Part shown: in pieces, positions 7,705 through 15,739 of the stretch
How the letters are laid out: each line of letters begins with the position of its first letter
Numbering within the stretch: the stretch's first letter is position 1
Assembly: GCA_025354865.1 (NCBI GenBank)
Contig: JANXMB010000190.1
Span: 1-64,000 of the forward strand
Length of the DNA stretch: 64,000 nt
Source: Acetobacteraceae bacterium
GTDB lineage: Bacteria; Pseudomonadota; Alphaproteobacteria; Acetobacterales; Acetobacteraceae
Reading direction: 5' to 3'
Made by a program: the position numbers and the translations under genes
Notes under the pieces: model-generated
Database searches by the model: none
What the model was told of the DNA's origin: nothing
Seen by the model: only the letters and a program-made list of their open reading frames with translations

Positions 7705-8340
7705 TCAGGGGTGGCGCACCAGCAGGGTGAATTCCCACAGCCCGTAATCCTGCAACAACGCCGCGTGGCGCCCGAACCGGTGCAAGCACATCTCCAGCAT
7801 GCCGAGGGGAGACGCATAATGCAGGTCGGCGCGCCGCTTTTCCGGATCCGACGACAACGATAACATGTTGAATCCGAACCCTTTTCGTCCAAACCGCGCG
7901 AGAGTGGCGATCACGCTTTCGACGTAGGCGGTCCAGGCGGCCTCGTCAGCGCCGCGGCGGACGTTCAGCAATCCGCTGGCAATCGCATAATCGCAGACCT
8001 CCGGTGGTTCTGCGCCCAGATGCCAGGCGCGGTCCGCGCCCTCCCCATGCCGGGCGCGGGCGGCGGCGATCATGCCGGACGCGAGGTCGCAGCCAAGATA
8101 GCGACCGCGATGGCCCTGGGCGCGCAGGATCGACAGAAAATCGCCATACCCGCAGCCGAGATCGAGGACCGAGGCGTCGGGGTCGTCGGCAAGCAGGCGC
8201 AGAAACTGCCGGTGGCGGACGATGTGCGAGGCCTCATCCTTCCAATCCACACCGCGCGCGGTCGGCCCGAACTGTGCCACCGCCGCGTCGTAATACGCTG
8301 CCACCGCCTGATGGATCGCGGCCTGCTCGGCGTCGTTCAT
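7705..8340 (-). CDS. Class I SAM-dependent methyltransferase
   Basis: A 211-aa methyltransferase. Motif I is VLDLGCGYGDFLSIL (about residues 68-82), followed by GRYLGCDLASGMIAAAR with the acidic ribose-binding residue. A glycine-rich turn, FGRKGFGFNMLS, lies further on. It is the last gene of the minus-strand run wecE-wbqC-methyltransferase and lies 46 bp after wbqC. The acceptor is unknown; by context a surface sugar or lipid-linked intermediate is possible. Confidence 0.82.
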   Translation of the reverse strand: MNDAEQAAIHQAVAAYYDAAVAQFGPTARGVDWKDEASHIVRHRQFLRLLADDPDASVLDLGCGYGDFLSILRAQGHRGRYLGCDLASGMIAAARARHGEGADRAWHLGAEPPEVCDYAIASGLLNVRRGADEAAWTAYVESVIATLARFGRKGFGFNMLSLSSDPEKRRADLHYASPLGMLEMCLHRFGRHAALLQDYGLWEFTLLVRHP

Positions 8341-8386
8341 GCGATCGCCTCGGGCTGTTGGGCGTTTGTGCGTGGCATCGCCGGAC

Positions 8387-9097
8387 CTATAAGCCCAAGG
8401 CGTTACGGGCGCCGGCCGGCCCGAGGTTCAGCAGAGCGTCGACGATCGACAACGCCGGATCGAAGTCGCCCCAAAGCTGATCGTAGCGGGGCAATCGGCT
8501 GTAATCCATCCAATCGACCGCGATGCCCCGCGCCGCGAAGGCCGCTACATCGAGGTAGCTTTGCGCCGACGGGCCGGACAGATACGTGGTGGCTCCGGTC
8601 GCCGCAGCCAGTTCCGCCAGACGGGACGTCGGGTCCAACCCATCCAGCACGCCCCGTTCCAGCAGGTCCACATCGCGCAGCAGCGGTGTCCGGATGTCCA
8701 GCAGCCGGCACAGCGCCGCCGTCAGCGCACGATCGATCGCCGAGAGCAGGCGTTCCCGCTCCGCCTCCGCGTAGGCGGCTTCCAGACTGGGGAAGACCTC
8801 GGCGAAGAACGGCGCGCGGCGGTAATTCGCGGCGATGCCACGCAGATGTTTGCGCGCCCAGTCCGGCTCCGCGATTTCGATCGCATCGATGGGCGCATGG
8901 TATTGGCCCTTCTGCTGCACCGGGATGGACAGCCACAGCGGGCCGGACGGCGTCTTGATCCGGTTGCGGGTGCGCCAGTCGCGCCGGGTGAACTGCACGC
9001 TATCGAGGAATACGAACGCGTCGCACTGCGCGACAATCGCGAAATAGCCGCGCCAGGGAATGTAGCTGGACTGCACGATGGCGATGCGGCGCGCCAT
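8387..9097 (-). CDS. WbqC family protein
   Basis: A 236-aa WbqC-like protein. It starts RRIAIVQSSYIPWRGYFAIVAQCDAF (quoted in part), the conserved family opening, and carries FLDSVQFTRRDWRTRNRIKT, LSIPV and DYSRLPRYDQLWGDFDPALSIVDALLN, also typical. WbqC proteins are found in O-antigen and other polysaccharide loci, but their reaction has not been established to my knowledge. It starts only 4 bp after the wecE stop, so the two are almost certainly cotranscribed and probably act on the same amino sugar or its linkage. Confidence 0.88.
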   Translation of the reverse strand: MARRIAIVQSSYIPWRGYFAIVAQCDAFVFLDSVQFTRRDWRTRNRIKTPSGPLWLSIPVQQKGQYHAPIDAIEIAEPDWARKHLRGIAANYRRAPFFAEVFPSLEAAYAEAERERLLSAIDRALTAALCRLLDIRTPLLRDVDLLERGVLDGLDPTSRLAELAAATGATTYLSGPSAQSYLDVAAFAARGIAVDWMDYSRLPRYDQLWGDFDPALSIVDALLNLGPAGARNALGL

Positions 9098-9101
9098 CGG
9101 G

Positions 9102-10295
9102 TCAGAGGCTCCGGCCGAAAAAACCGCCGACTGCCGCTATCACCCGATCGACGTCGGCATCGGTCATTTCGAGGTACAGCGGCAGGCGCAGCAGCCGTTG
9201 GCTCACGCTGTCGGTCACGGGCAGGCCGTTGCCCGCCACCCGTCCGAACCGCAGCCCGGCCGGCGCGCTGTGCAGCGGCACGTAATGGAACACTGCGTGG
9301 ATATTGGCAGCGCCGAGGTGGCGGATCATCGCCGAACGGGTGGCTTCGTCGGCGAGCAGCAGCCAGAAGATGTGGCCGTTGGCTTCCTCCCCGGTGGCTT
9401 GCGGCACCACGATGTCCCCGGCAGCGGCCAGCGGCGCCAGACCGATTCGATAGCGATCGTAAAGCGCGCGGCGGCGGGCACAGATGCGCTCGGCATGTTC
9501 GAACTGGGCGAACAGGAAGGCGGCGATGATCTCCCCCGGGCAGTAGGAGGATCCGATGTCCTGCCACGTATACTTATCGACCTCGCCCCGGAAGAACCGG
9601 CTGCGATCGGTGCCCTTTTCCCGCACGATTTCGGCGCGTTCGGCGAAACGCAGGTCGTTGACGATCAGCGCCCCGCCCTCGCCGGAGATGATGTTCTTGG
9701 TTTCGTGGAACGACAAGCAGCCCATCTGGCCGATGGTGCCGAGCGGACGGCCTTTGTAATAAGATAGGTGGGCCTGCGCGGCATCTTCGATGACCAGCAG
9801 ATCGCGATCCGCCGCCAGGGCGACGATCGGGTCCATCTCGCACGCCAGCCCGGCATAATGCACCGGCACGATCGCCTTCGTATGGTCGGTGATCGCAGCC
9901 TCGATCCGGGTTTCGTCGATGTTGAGCGTGTCGGCGCGGATATCGACAAACACCGGCGTCGCCCCGCGCAGCACGAAGGCCGTAGCGGTGGCGGAAAACG
10001 TGAACGACGGCATGATAACTTCGTCGCCCGGCCCAACGCCGGATAGGATCGCCGCCATTTCGAGCGCGGCGGTGCAGGAATGGGTCAGCAAAGCACGGCG
10101 CGCCGGCAAGGCTTGTTCGAGCCATGCTTCGCAGGATTTCATGAACGGGCCGCCGCCGGAGATCATGCCGTTGCGGATGGCCGCGGCGATATATTCCAAC
10201 TCCCGCCCCACCACCGTCGGGCGACCGAACGGTATCCTGTCGGAGACTTGGCCGAGGCTCGGCAGTTTGGCCGCAGATGTGTCCTCGATACGCAA
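9102..10295 (-). CDS. wecE: dTDP-4-amino-4,6-dideoxy-D-galactose transaminase-like (WecE/RffA)
   Basis: PLP enzyme of the DegT/DnrJ/EryC1/StrS family; WecE aminates dTDP-4-dehydro-6-deoxy-glucose with glutamate. It has 397 aa. From residue 21 the sequence tracks E. coli WecE closely: IPFGRPTVVGRELEY, PGDEVIMPSFTF, TLNIDETRIEAAITDHTKAI, VPVHYAGLACEMD, EDAAQ, SFHETKN with the PLP lysine Lys200, REKGTDRSRFFRGEVDKYTW and HYVPLHSAPAG. The first 20 residues are extra. No rml or wecD genes are in the window. The convergent PglD-like acetyltransferase could fill the WecD role. It heads the operon with wbqC and a methyltransferase. Confidence 0.9.
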   Translation of the reverse strand: MRIEDTSAAKLPSLGQVSDRIPFGRPTVVGRELEYIAAAIRNGMISGGGPFMKSCEAWLEQALPARRALLTHSCTAALEMAAILSGVGPGDEVIMPSFTFSATATAFVLRGATPVFVDIRADTLNIDETRIEAAITDHTKAIVPVHYAGLACEMDPIVALAADRDLLVIEDAAQAHLSYYKGRPLGTIGQMGCLSFHETKNIISGEGGALIVNDLRFAERAEIVREKGTDRSRFFRGEVDKYTWQDIGSSYCPGEIIAAFLFAQFEHAERICARRRALYDRYRIGLAPLAAAGDIVVPQATGEEANGHIFWLLLADEATRSAMIRHLGAANIHAVFHYVPLHSAPAGLRFGRVAGNGLPVTDSVSQRLLRLPLYLEMTDADVDRVIAAVGGFFGRSL

Positions 10296-10462
10296 TGCGC
10301 AGGCTCCATTATGTCGGGAAAAATCGCAGCTTGGCCCGATGCGCCAGCGGGTGGTAGGTGTCCATCAGGTGGAAAGGCCCGTCAAGCGCGATCCTGGCAT
10401 CCCCAGGGCACGCCGCCGAACCGCCGCGATACACCCACCCGATAGACAAGCTGCGGAGGCCG

Positions 10463-12031
10463 ATGTCCACGTCGTTGCCCGATCTGATCGCGTCCCTCAC
10501 CGCTGTGGGGGGCGAAGCAGCCGCCGCTGCGCACGACCGGTTCGCGTCCGACCTCGCGGCGCTCCTGGCCGCTCGGCCCTTGCGCGGTCCGGAATTCGAC
10601 GCTTGGCGCGCCGCGCTGACGCACGGGTTCAACTATTACTATTGGCAGTGGGACAAGCGCGCGGTGCAGCATCTGGCCGGCGTGGAAGCCGCCATCGCGA
10701 CATGGGCGGGCTATCCCGACATCGAGACGGATCTGCTTTGCGAGCTGCTCGACTTCCATTATTTCCTCTGCTGGTGTTTCAGCGCGTCGAGCACGGACCA
10801 ATGCCGTGCCGCGATGCCGGCGATGCAGGCAGCGGCAGCGGCGTTCGGTCGAGGCGCCCGGCCCCCGCCGTACCCACCGTTGGCGGAGCCGGTGGTGCAT
10901 GTCGTCTGGCTGGCGATGTTCGCCAGTTGGGACAGCCCGATGTCGGTCTCGGTGCGCCATGTCGCCCCGGCCCTGCGCCGCTTTCCCGAACGCTTTCGCC
11001 TGACGGTCGTGGCATGGCGGGACGTGCAGCCGGCGTTCGTCGCTTGGCTGCGCGAGCAAGGTGCGACCTGCCACGTGCTGGCGGCGCCTTCCCCCACCGC
11101 GACGATCGCCGCGATCGAGGCACTGGTCGCCGCCGACCCCGCGTCGATTGCGATATCGGACATGAACAACGCGGTGCCGACCGCCCTGTTTGCCCGCCGG
11201 CTGGCCCCGGCGCAGGTCTTCCTCCAGGCCGGTATGCCGGTTTGGCCGGTGCGCCCGCTGGACGGGGTGCTGAACTGCTTCGGGTTCGACCCCATCACGG
11301 CCGGCTGGGGCGCGGCACGGCTGATTCCGTTCCTGCCGCCGTGGGATTTGGAAAAACTCGCGCCCCCGGTAAACGCCGAGGAAGTGGCGCAGCAACGCGC
11401 AAGCCTGCCCGCCGGCATGCGCCTGATCGGCAATTACGGCCGGCTGGTGAAGCTCGCCGAACCCTGCATGCAGGCAGTGGAACAGATCCTGATGCGATGC
11501 CCGGATGTCGCGTTTGCGACCGGCGGCACCGGCGACTCGGCAGCCCTGCATGCGTTCGTACGCAACAGCCCGGTCGGCGACCGCATGCATATTATCGAGG
11601 GTTTCGTGCCCGGCCATAGCTGGGGGCGAATGTTGGACGTGTTCCTGGACACCTGGCCGGTCACCGGGGGTGAGTCCTGCCGGGAAACCATCGCCAAGGG
11701 ACGGCCGGTCGTGTCGATCCTCAGCGACGAAATGCCGGCCATTTTCGGCGAACGCGATCCGGACTTCGTCGCTCGGGATTGGCCCGAATATGTCGAGATC
11801 GCGGTTCGCCTGCTGACCGATCACGCCGCCTATGCCGACGCCTGCGCGCGGTCTTTGGCATTCGCCCAGTCCCGCACCGATCGGGAGGGGTTTGCCACCC
11901 AATTCGCCGCCGAACTCGAACATGTGCTGGCCGACGTGCGCGACCGTTCGACCGCAGGCCCCCTGCCCGGCAAAGCCGCCACGCTCTGGTCGTCGATCCG
12001 GGGCAAATTCGGCAGGAGCCGATCGACATGA
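10463..12031 (+). CDS. GT-B glycosyltransferase, distantly GT41/HMW1C-like
   Basis: A 522-aa protein from an ATG at 10463 with GGAGG at 10455-10459; an upstream ATG in frame lacks such a site. The N-terminal third is helical, possibly TPR-like. From about residue 130 a GT-B fold is suggested: VHVVWLAMFASWDSP, then FLQAGMPVWPVRPLDGVLNCFGFDP, GNYGRLVKLAEPCMQAVEQIL split around the charged residues, FATGGTGDS, and DVFLDTWPVTGGESCRETIAKGRPVVS. The last resembles the nucleotide-sugar site of OGT/HMW1C enzymes. It is likely cytoplasmic, with no signal peptide. It overlaps the next methyltransferase (ATGA), so a glycan- or protein-modifying pair is plausible. Confidence 0.65.
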   Translation: MSTSLPDLIASLTAVGGEAAAAAHDRFASDLAALLAARPLRGPEFDAWRAALTHGFNYYYWQWDKRAVQHLAGVEAAIATWAGYPDIETDLLCELLDFHYFLCWCFSASSTDQCRAAMPAMQAAAAAFGRGARPPPYPPLAEPVVHVVWLAMFASWDSPMSVSVRHVAPALRRFPERFRLTVVAWRDVQPAFVAWLREQGATCHVLAAPSPTATIAAIEALVAADPASIAISDMNNAVPTALFARRLAPAQVFLQAGMPVWPVRPLDGVLNCFGFDPITAGWGAARLIPFLPPWDLEKLAPPVNAEEVAQQRASLPAGMRLIGNYGRLVKLAEPCMQAVEQILMRCPDVAFATGGTGDSAALHAFVRNSPVGDRMHIIEGFVPGHSWGRMLDVFLDTWPVTGGESCRETIAKGRPVVSILSDEMPAIFGERDPDFVARDWPEYVEIAVRLLTDHAAYADACARSLAFAQSRTDREGFATQFAAELEHVLADVRDRSTAGPLPGKAATLWSSIRGKFGRSRST

Positions 12032-13065
12032 CTGCAACCGCCGATCCCCGCGATGCCTTCGACGCCGCCATGCTGCCGGGCATGCGCGACCGCCTCGCCG
12101 AAATCTACCGCCGCTATCGCGCTCGGGAAGAAGCCGTGTCGCAATCCCTGGCCCCCGGCGGATCGAGCAGCGCGCCCGATGCCTATCGCACCCGGGATTG
12201 CCCGAGTTGCGGCTACAAGTCTGCGGCGTTGCAACCGGTGCTGGAAGCGCGCGGCCTGGCGCTGCTGGATTGTCCGGAATGCGGCCTGACCTACACGCGG
12301 CAGGTGATGGTGAAAGCCGCCGATTCCGCCCGCTACAAGGAATCCGACCTCGACGCCGAGGGCATCCGGCTGCGCTGTTCCGAACCCTATGTGGAATTGG
12401 AATCGGCCCGCGCCCGCTACTACCTGCGCACGCTGGAAAGCGCGCGGGCCGTGGCATCGCCCAGCCTGCTGGAAATCGGCTGCGGTACCGGCACCTTGTT
12501 GCTGGAAGGACAGCTTATGGGATGGCACTGTGTCGGGCTCGAACCCAGTATCGCGGCGCAGGTTGCCCGCTCACGCGGCGCGACCGGGGCGATCGACGGC
12601 TATTTCCCGAACGATTTGCCAGCCGAACCACAGCGCTACGATGCGATCGCGATGCTGGATGTGCTGGAACATTTTGCCGAACCGCTCGACATACTCGGGC
12701 AAATCCGGCCGCTGCTGACACCGAGCACCGGGCGCTTGTTCGTGCAGGTGCCGAACTGGGACAATCCGCTGATCCGGCTGGACGGCGCGGCCAGCCCGAT
12801 CGTCGCGCCGGGACATTGGAGCTATTTTACCCCGGCCTCCCTGCCGATGCTGCTCGCGCGGGCCGGATTTCGGGCGGTGCATATCGAAACCGTGGTCAGC
12901 GAGCGCGATCGCCTCGGCGCCTATCCGCTGGCGGACATCCAGCGCTGCATCGCTTCCTTGCGCCCCGGCGTCGCGCTGCCGCAGGATCTGCCGACGGCGG
13001 CGTGGTTGTACGACCGGGGGCTGGGCTACAAACTGATCGGCACCTTCGCGCCGATCGAGGGGTAA
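12028..13065 (+). CDS. SAM methyltransferase with N-terminal zinc ribbon
   Basis: A 345-aa protein. Residues 58-85 form a four-cysteine zinc ribbon (C58, C61, C82, C85: CPSC and CPEC). The methyltransferase domain follows, with SLLEIGCGTGTLLLEGQ near residue 150, an acidic GLEPS, and the post-motif MLDVLEHFAEPLDILGQIRPLL. HWSYFTPASLPMLLARAGF is typical of the Methyltransf_23/UbiG-like sugar-locus group. It overlaps the glycosyltransferase by 4 bp, so the two are translationally coupled and probably modify the same glycan. Confidence 0.82.
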   Translation: MTATADPRDAFDAAMLPGMRDRLAEIYRRYRAREEAVSQSLAPGGSSSAPDAYRTRDCPSCGYKSAALQPVLEARGLALLDCPECGLTYTRQVMVKAADSARYKESDLDAEGIRLRCSEPYVELESARARYYLRTLESARAVASPSLLEIGCGTGTLLLEGQLMGWHCVGLEPSIAAQVARSRGATGAIDGYFPNDLPAEPQRYDAIAMLDVLEHFAEPLDILGQIRPLLTPSTGRLFVQVPNWDNPLIRLDGAASPIVAPGHWSYFTPASLPMLLARAGFRAVHIETVVSERDRLGAYPLADIQRCIASLRPGVALPQDLPTAAWLYDRGLGYKLIGTFAPIEG

Positions 13066-13172
13066 CCGACAATCGACACACCATAGCTTGCGTTGAATCG
13101 CCCTCCGACCCACAATACCTGGACTTTCACCGCCGATTCCCCGCCCCCCGCGCAAGACGGAGCCAACCCAAC

Positions 13173-14222
13173 ATGGCCGGACTTCCCCCAGCAGCCGACG
13201 AGCACCCTGTCCGCTTCGACCTGCTGACCGAAAATCCAGTCTACAAGCCCTTCCGCTACCCCTGGGCCTACGACGCCTGGTTGATGCAGCAGCGCGTCCA
13301 TTGGCTGCCGGAGGAAGTGCCGCTGGCCGACGACGTCAAGGATTGGCACCGCAACCTGTCGGACGGGGAGCGCAATCTGCTGACCCAGATCTTCCGCTTC
13401 TTCACCCAGGCCGATGTCGAGGTGAACAACTGCTACATGCGGCACTATGCACAAGTGTTCAAACCGACCGAGGTGCTGATGATGCTCTCGGCGTTTTCCA
13501 ACATCGAAACCGTGCATATCGCCGCCTACAGCCATCTGCTCGACACCATCGGCATGCCGGAAATCGAGTATCAGGCCTTCCTCAAATACAAAGAGATGAA
13601 GGACAAATACGATTACATGCACGGCTTCACGATGGAGTCGCGGCACGAGATCGCGCGCACCCTGGCTGCCTTCGGCGCCTTCACCGAGGGTTTGCAGTTG
13701 TTCGCGTCCTTCGCGATCCTGCTCAATTTCCCGCGCTTCGGGAAAATGAAGGGCATGGGCCAGATCGTCACTTGGTCGGTGCGCGACGAGTCGCTGCACT
13801 GCCAATCGGTCATCAAGCTGTTCCGCACATTCGTGAACGAAAATCCCGATATCTGGACCGAGGCGCTGAAGCGCGACATCTATCTGTCCTGCACCACGAT
13901 CGTCAGCCACGAGGACGCGTTCATCGACCTCGCGTTCGAACAAGGCGCCATCGAGGGCCTATCGGGCGAGGAAGTGAAGCAATACATCCGGTTTATCGCG
14001 GATCGCCGGCTGATCGAACTCGGCCTCAATCGGATATTCCAGGTCGAAAAGAACCCGCTGCCCTGGCTCGACGACATGCTGAACGCGGTCGAGCACGCCA
14101 ATTTCTTCGAGAATCGGGCAACGGAATATAGCAAAGCCTCAACCGTCGGATCGTGGGAGGAAGCCTTCGCGGACATGACACCCTTGCCGGTGGGCCTGGA
14201 ACCGACGTTGCCAGCCGAGTAA
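13173..14222 (+). CDS. nrdB: Ribonucleoside-diphosphate reductase beta subunit (class Ia R2)
   Basis: Supplies the tyrosyl radical for reduction of ribonucleotides to deoxyribonucleotides. It has 349 aa. The di-iron ligands are visible: Asp81 or Glu83 in ADVEVNN, Glu112 and His115 in ETVH, Glu172 in FTEGLQLF, and Glu206 and His209 in DESLH. The radical tyrosine is Tyr119 (ETVHIAAYSH), so this is not a Tyr-less class Ic enzyme. The frame is open far upstream, but the ATG at 13173 with GGAG before it begins the homology. No nrdA is in the window, so the two subunits are unlinked or nrdA lies elsewhere. Confidence 0.95.
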   Translation: MAGLPPAADEHPVRFDLLTENPVYKPFRYPWAYDAWLMQQRVHWLPEEVPLADDVKDWHRNLSDGERNLLTQIFRFFTQADVEVNNCYMRHYAQVFKPTEVLMMLSAFSNIETVHIAAYSHLLDTIGMPEIEYQAFLKYKEMKDKYDYMHGFTMESRHEIARTLAAFGAFTEGLQLFASFAILLNFPRFGKMKGMGQIVTWSVRDESLHCQSVIKLFRTFVNENPDIWTEALKRDIYLSCTTIVSHEDAFIDLAFEQGAIEGLSGEEVKQYIRFIADRRLIELGLNRIFQVEKNPLPWLDDMLNAVEHANFFENRATEYSKASTVGSWEEAFADMTPLPVGLEPTLPAE

Positions 14223-14410
14223 TCGTAGTCTTGATGGATCGAATCACGGTGACGTGATATAAAAAAATCCACGAGACTTACATCGGGCGGTGACAAATCG
14301 TATTTTGAATGCGTCTATTGATGTGAGACTTACAGTGTGCCACGACAACGACCGGCTGGACGTTCGCGCCGGGTGCGCACGCAATCGGGTCGGTCACGAT
14401 AGGGGTTACG

Positions 14411-14686
14411 GTGAGCCAAACGGACGAAGAACTCAGTCGGGAAACCGCAGCTGGCGGGGCGCCGCGCTATAGCCGGCGCCTGTCGGATAAGATTCTGATC
14501 GCGTTCCACCACGCCTGCGACCAAGGCGATTTCGAGGTGTCGGAGCAATTGCTCCATATCCTGGAGATGATGCTGACCCGCCGACCGCTGACGCCCGATG
14601 GCACACGACGGCGCAATATGGAAAGCCTTGTGGCCGCGCACGAACGGCTTTGGTACCTGCGCCACCCGAATACCGGCGATCAGTAA
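14411..14686 (+). CDS. Small hypothetical protein, 91 aa
   Basis: GTG start with AGGGG ten bases upstream. The product is soluble and mostly helical, with the core RRLSDKILIAFHHACDQGDFEVSEQLLHILEMML followed by RRPLTPDGTRRRNMESLVAAHERLW (both quoted only as landmarks). The pair of helices with DxGDFEVSEQLL resembles a repeat-type helical hairpin. I do not recognise a named family, though the composition and ribosome-binding site look genuine. It follows nrdB by 188 bp, so cotranscription is uncertain. Confidence 0.7.
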   Translation: MSQTDEELSRETAAGGAPRYSRRLSDKILIAFHHACDQGDFEVSEQLLHILEMMLTRRPLTPDGTRRRNMESLVAAHERLWYLRHPNTGDQ

Positions 14687-14697
14687 TCCAGAGCGGT

Positions 14698-14815
14698 CTA
14701 GAGCGTGATCGCTTGAGGTTGACTTCAACCTCGGGCGTGAATCACCCTCTCAAACAAAGGCTTAGACCATGATCCAACGCCGAGATCGCGTGCGACCTCA
14801 AACGATCATGGCCTA
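14698..14815. repeat. Palindromic intergenic element next to the trmN6-like stop codon
   Basis: It starts CTAGAGCGTGAT, like the left end of the element at 30791. A first hairpin pairs GAGGTTG (14715-14721) with CAACCTC (14726-14732). A second pairs CCATGATC (14767-14774) with GATCATGG (14804-14811), extended by TTAG and CTAA outside. The right end touches the stop codon of the minus-strand methyltransferase, so the element separates two convergent genes and may end transcription from either side. Confidence 0.65.
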
Positions 14816-15532
14816 AAGTGCCGCCCCGCCACGCAGGATCGCATCGGCAGCTTGGGTAAAGCTGCCGTCGGCCTCGTGCAGCACAAGCCCCGGCAGTAGC
14901 CGCATCGGACCGCGCCCGTTCCTGACCCCCCGCAGCAGCGTCAGCTTGGCCGCCACCCCCTGGCGTGGCCAGAGCGGCAGGAGCGATTGCACCGGGCAGC
15001 CGGCCTGCGCCATCGCGGCGATTCCAGCCGGCACGCACGCCGCCGGTAGCACGAAGGTCAGCGTGCCCCGATGCCGCAACCCCCGCGCCAACCCCCGCGC
15101 CCACCCCACCAGCAAATCCGCCGAACCCCGTTTTGCTCGGCTACGCACTGCGTCGGGTGAGGGGGTGCCGGTCGACAGATGGTAAGGCGGATTGGCGAAA
15201 GCGTGGTCGAATGGCCCATCGGGTACGACCGATTCGATATCGCCGGCCACGAATGTCAGGCCCGCCATCGCATTAGCCGCCGCATTCGCCGCCCCGCGTT
15301 CGGCCAACGCCGGATCGATTTCGATGCCTGTTCCCAAAAGCCCGGGGACACGGGCGGCAAGGCACAGCAGCCCAGCGCCGGCCCCGGTTCCGCCTTCCAG
15401 CACCCGCTGCTCGGATCGGGCGGGAATATGGGCGGCGAGCAGAACCGGCTCGATCCCGCTGCGGAAACCGCCGACCGGCTGGTCGTAGCGCAGCCGGCCG
15501 CCGAGCAGATATCCCGCCGCGATGGGGGTCAC
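14813..15532 (-). CDS. TrmN6/YfiC-like N6-adenine methyltransferase
   Basis: A 239-aa methyltransferase. It carries VLEGGTGAGAGLLCLAAR (SAM motif I), GIEIDP, and NPPYH, the N6-adenine catalytic motif shared with tRNA1(Val) A37 and other adenine methyltransferases. The N-terminal YDQPVGGFRSGIEPVLLAAHIPA is typical of the TrmN6 group. The start is the GTG at 15532, overlapping the DUF2007 stop (GTGA). It is the third gene of an frmA-DUF2007-methyltransferase operon. tRNA is the likely substrate, from family knowledge only. Confidence 0.85.
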   Translation of the reverse strand: MTPIAAGYLLGGRLRYDQPVGGFRSGIEPVLLAAHIPARSEQRVLEGGTGAGAGLLCLAARVPGLLGTGIEIDPALAERGAANAAANAMAGLTFVAGDIESVVPDGPFDHAFANPPYHLSTGTPSPDAVRSRAKRGSADLLVGWARGLARGLRHRGTLTFVLPAACVPAGIAAMAQAGCPVQSLLPLWPRQGVAAKLTLLRGVRNGRGPMRLLPGLVLHEADGSFTQAADAILRGGAAL

Positions 15533-15735
15533 GGCTCCCCGGCGTCGAGCAACACCCGTTTCGCCCGCGCCGCGTCGTCGTCGGCCACGCAAAGCCGTCG
15601 CGGAATGGCGCCGATGCTGCCGTCCATGATGCTGGCATGGGCGTCCAGCAGCACCGTTTCGATTCCCGCGTCCGCCAGCAAGGCTGTTAGGAAGGACAGC
15701 CGGACCGGGTTGTTGGATGAGGCGATCGTGCGCAC
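15529..15735 (-). CDS. DUF2007 family small protein
   Basis: A 68-aa protein from a GTG at 15735, 4 bp after the frmA stop; an upstream in-frame ATG would lie deep inside frmA. It has a ferredoxin-like fold pattern of the DUF2007 (putative signal-transducing) family: VRTIASSNNPVRLSFLTALL, ADAGIETVLLDAHAS and RRLCVADDDAARAKRVLLDA. The family is of unknown function, and members often sit beside this methyltransferase in alphaproteobacteria. It is translationally coupled to the downstream gene. Confidence 0.82.
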   Translation of the reverse strand: MRTIASSNNPVRLSFLTALLADAGIETVLLDAHASIMDGSIGAIPRRLCVADDDAARAKRVLLDAGEP

Positions 15736-15739
15736 GCGG

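Noticed and set aside
10382-12457. Long minus-strand open frame opposite the glycosyltransferase and methyltransferase
   Set aside because: High GC content opens antisense frames. Its product is rich in Arg/Gly/Pro with no motif, while the plus-strand proteins have clear families.
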